A DNA stretch of 7,406 nt from Nitrospira sp. (GTDB taxonomy: Bacteria > Nitrospirota > Nitrospiria > Nitrospirales > Nitrospiraceae), in the NCBI GenBank assembly GCA_015904075.1, contig JABMDH010000003.1:43969-51374 (forward strand). Direction: 5' to 3'. A model generated the notes under the pieces. It was given only the letters and a program-made list of their open reading frames with translations. It was not told where the DNA came from and ran no database searches. Of the stretch, positions 5,686-7,406 are shown one piece after another (position 1 is the first letter of the stretch; the number at the start of each line of letters is the position of its first letter). The translations under genes and the position numbers were made by a program.

Positions 5686-5919
5686 ATGGCAACCGTTGAG
5701 GAACGTGTAAAGAAGATTATTGCCGAGCAGCTTGGTGTGGAGGAGGATGAAGTGACCCCTGAGGCATCTTTCGTCGAAGACCTCGGTGCCGATTCGCTCG
5801 ACACGGTCGAGCTGGTGATGGCGCTCGAAGAGGAATTCTCGATCGAGATTCCGGATGAGGATGCTGAGAAAATTCTCACGGTTGGGAAGGCCCTCGATTA
5901 CATCAAGGAAAAATCATAA
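5686..5919 (+). CDS. acpP: Acyl carrier protein
   Basis: AcpP carries growing acyl chains on a phosphopantetheine arm and is the shared substrate carrier for FabD, FabG and FabF. The 77-residue, strongly acidic protein has the attachment motif [10 protein letters not shown] with the modified serine at position 37. The usual four-helix pattern continues in [22 protein letters not shown]. Strong ribosome sites precede the ATG (AAGGAGG 5668-5674 and GGGAGAG 5677-5683), in line with the high expression expected for ACP. The 91-bp gap after fabG also holds a possible 19-codon mini-ORF whose stop abuts the ribosome site. Confidence 0.98.
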   Translation: MATVEERVKKIIAEQLGVEEDEVTPEASFVEDLGADSLDTVELVMALEEEFSIEIPDEDAEKILTVGKALDYIKEKS

Positions 5920-5933
5920 GGCGTGTCTCTGTG

Positions 5934-7184
5934 ATGCCTGATCGATCTACACGCCGAGTTGTTGTGACCGGCCTCGGATTAGTGACTCCCCTCGGCACGG
6001 GTGTCGAAAAAACATGGAAAGCGCTCTGTGCCGGAGAGTCGGGGATCCGCCGGATCAGTCGGTTTGATCCCACCGGGTATGATGCGCAGATTGCCGGGGA
6101 AGTGACGGATTTTGACCCGGCCCGGTTCATCGAGAAAAAAGAAATCAAAAAGATGGACACCTTCATTCACTACGCCGTGGGCGCCGCCCAATTGGCTGTG
6201 GAGGATGCAGGACTGACCGTCGCTCCGGAAGAAGCGACCAAGGTCGGTGTCTATATCGGTTCCGGGATCGGCGGTCTTGGATCGATCGAACACTATCACG
6301 ATGTCCTGAAGGAGAAGGGGCCAGGACGAGTATCTCCCTTCTTCATTCCGATGACGATCATCAATCTGGCTTCCGGCCAGGTGGCGATTCGAATCGGGGC
6401 CAAAGGGCCGAACGCGTGCGCAGTGACGGCCTGCGCGACAGGCAATCATTGCATCGGAGATGCGTATCGGCTCATTCAGCGAGGCGATGCGGATGTCATG
6501 GTTGCGGGCGGCGCCGAAGCCGCGGTGACACCGCTGGGAGGCGCAGGATGTGCTTCGGCCAAAGCGCTGTCGTTTAGAAACGACGAGCCGACGAGGGCCA
6601 GTCGTCCGTTCGATAAGGATCGGGACGGATTCGTATTGGGCGAGGGGGCCGGTGTGGTCGTGCTTGAGGAGTTGGAACATGCACGCAGGCGCGGCGCGCG
6701 GATTTACAGCGAAGTGGCCGGATACGGTATGAATAGCGATGCCTATCACATTACGGCGCCACCCGAAGAAGGAGAAGGCGCCGTTCGTTGTATGGAGCTG
6801 GCCCTTAAGGATGCCGGCATCGGCAAAGAGCAGATTGGATATATCAACGCGCATGGGACGTCCACGATGGCGGACGCGATCGAGACGCACGCCATCAAGA
6901 CCGTGTTCGGCGAGCGTGCGTACGGGATTCCCGTCAGCTCGACGAAGTCCATGACCGGACATTTACTGGGTGCGGCAGGTGGAATTGAAGCGGTGTTCAG
7001 CATCCTGGCATTGGTTCATGGGATTCTCCCGCCCACGATCAATCTTGAGAATCCGGACCCGGCGTGTGATCTGGATTATGTGCCTAACAAGGCCAGGCCG
7101 GTGGCGATCAAGGCGGCCTTGTCCAATTCCTTTGGATTCGGCGGCGTGAATGCCTGTTTGATCTTTAAACGCGTGGATGGTTAG
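5934..7184 (+). CDS. fabF: 3-oxoacyl-[acyl-carrier-protein] synthase II
   Basis: FabF condenses malonyl-ACP with acyl-ACP, the elongating step of fatty-acid synthesis, and is the form linked to longer and unsaturated chains. The 416-residue length is standard for the thiolase-fold KAS II group. The nucleophile Cys167 lies in [10 protein letters not shown], His307 in NAHGTST, and Lys338 and His343 in [15 protein letters not shown], so the Cys-His-His triad is complete. The C-terminal glycine-rich [15 protein letters not shown] is present. Two adjacent starts are possible, GTG 5931 and ATG 5934. The ATG is used, though AAGG (5918-5921) is spaced slightly better for the GTG. It follows acpP by 14 bp and precedes rnc by 12 bp, so these are clearly one transcript. 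Confidence 0.97.
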   Translation: MPDRSTRRVVVTGLGLVTPLGTGVEKTWKALCAGESGIRRISRFDPTGYDAQIAGEVTDFDPARFIEKKEIKKMDTFIHYAVGAAQLAVEDAGLTVAPEEATKVGVYIGSGIGGLGSIEHYHDVLKEKGPGRVSPFFIPMTIINLASGQVAIRIGAKGPNACAVTACATGNHCIGDAYRLIQRGDADVMVAGGAEAAVTPLGGAGCASAKALSFRNDEPTRASRPFDKDRDGFVLGEGAGVVVLEELEHARRRGARIYSEVAGYGMNSDAYHITAPPEEGEGAVRCMELALKDAGIGKEQIGYINAHGTSTMADAIETHAIKTVFGERAYGIPVSSTKSMTGHLLGAAGGIEAVFSILALVHGILPPTINLENPDPACDLDYVPNKARPVAIKAALSNSFGFGGVNACLIFKRVDG

Positions 7185-7196
7185 TCCATTCCGACT

Positions 7197-7406
7197 ATGA
7201 TGCCGGCGTCTTCAGCCGACCCTTCTCCCGCTCCGTTTAAGTATCAATTCAATGACTCGACTCTTCTGGACGAAGCACTGACGCACAAGTCTTACGTGAA
7301 TGAGCGAAAGGGGTCGAGCCAAAACCATAATGAACGGCTCGAGTTTCTGGGGGATGCGGTCCTGTCGCTCATCGTGAGCGACTATCTGGCGACGCGGTAT
7401 TCTCAA
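7197..7406 (+). CDS. rnc: Ribonuclease III, 5' part (partial at right edge)
   Basis: From the ATG at 7197, 70 codons read in frame to the window end. They give the N-terminal RNase III segment with [14 protein letters not shown] and the signature [12 protein letters not shown]. The last 33 codons are the terminal repeat, and the frame continues without break at base 100. The complete gene is therefore 7197-7307 followed by 1-597, 235 residues. An ATGATG pair leaves the start ambiguous by one codon. No Shine-Dalgarno is visible in the 12-bp gap after fabF, so initiation probably relies on coupling to fabF translation. Confidence 0.95.
   Translation, partial: MMPASSADPSPAPFKYQFNDSTLLDEALTHKSYVNERKGSSQNHNERLEFLGDAVLSLIVSDYLATRYSQ
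7308..7406. repeat. Right copy of 99-bp exact terminal direct repeat
   Basis: Identical base for base to positions 1-99. The base before it (7307) and the base after the left copy (100) continue the same rnc reading frame, so joining the ends restores an uninterrupted gene. It is most likely a k-mer overlap from circular closure and not a biological repeat. Confidence 0.97.

Noticed and set aside
5979..6962. Long open frame on the minus strand opposite fabF (327 codons)
   Set aside because: Shadow of fabF; no domain signal, and it lies entirely within a confidently assigned gene.
1..7406. Plasmid, phage, transposon, toxin-antitoxin, CRISPR or defence system on the circle
   Set aside because: No replication initiator, relaxase, integrase, transposase, structural phage gene, direct-repeat array or iterons could be found, and nearly all coding space is taken by chromosomal-type genes.

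Overview
The first 99 bases (1-99) are repeated exactly as the last 99 (7308-7406). This is what an assembler produces when a contig closes on itself. Read as a circle, the molecule is 7,307 bp. The gene cut by the window edges, rnc, becomes one intact 235-codon RNase III reading frame running from 7197 through the join to 597. The content is bacterial, high-density and moderately GC-rich. The fabD-fabG-acpP-fabF-rnc order and the flavour of the flanking genes suggest Nitrospira or a relative (Nitrospirota). That is an inference from gene style and order, not a measured placement.

Layout, rightward strand: the end of rnc (1-597), a secreted cyclophilin-type prolyl isomerase (660-1265), a roughly 200-bp gap with hairpins, and a small PilZ c-di-GMP-binding protein (1470-1814). 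Two leftward genes then converge on PilZ. One is an exported NHL/SMP-30-like beta-propeller protein (2519 to about 3529). The other is a cysteine-rich, His-tailed putative metal-binding protein (1824-2522). Their start and stop overlap as ATGA, so they form a translationally coupled pair. A 270-bp divergent intergenic region follows (3572-3842). It holds a leftward promoter, a G-rich imperfect inverted repeat, a compact set of alternative hairpins and an extended -10 promoter. From there the fatty-acid synthesis operon runs rightward: fabD (3843-4781), fabG (4851-5594), acpP (5686-5919), fabF (5934-7184), then the start of rnc (7197-7406).

How the genes work together: FabD loads malonyl onto the acyl carrier protein AcpP. 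FabF condenses it with the growing acyl chain. FabG reduces the beta-ketoacyl product. All catalytic residues I checked are present. RNase III (rRNA and dsRNA processing) shares the operon end, as is common in bacteria. The remaining genes are not obviously linked to lipid synthesis.

The main puzzle is that a closed circle of ordinary chromosomal housekeeping genes carries no replication initiator, relaxase, integrase, transposase or phage gene. It is best explained as an excised or amplified chromosomal segment, or as an assembly-graph loop, rather than a plasmid. The fab cluster starts at fabD with no plsX or fabH upstream, so the repeat-bearing gap before fabD is the best candidate for the chromosomal join. 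I see no convincing new defence, mobile or biosynthetic system here.
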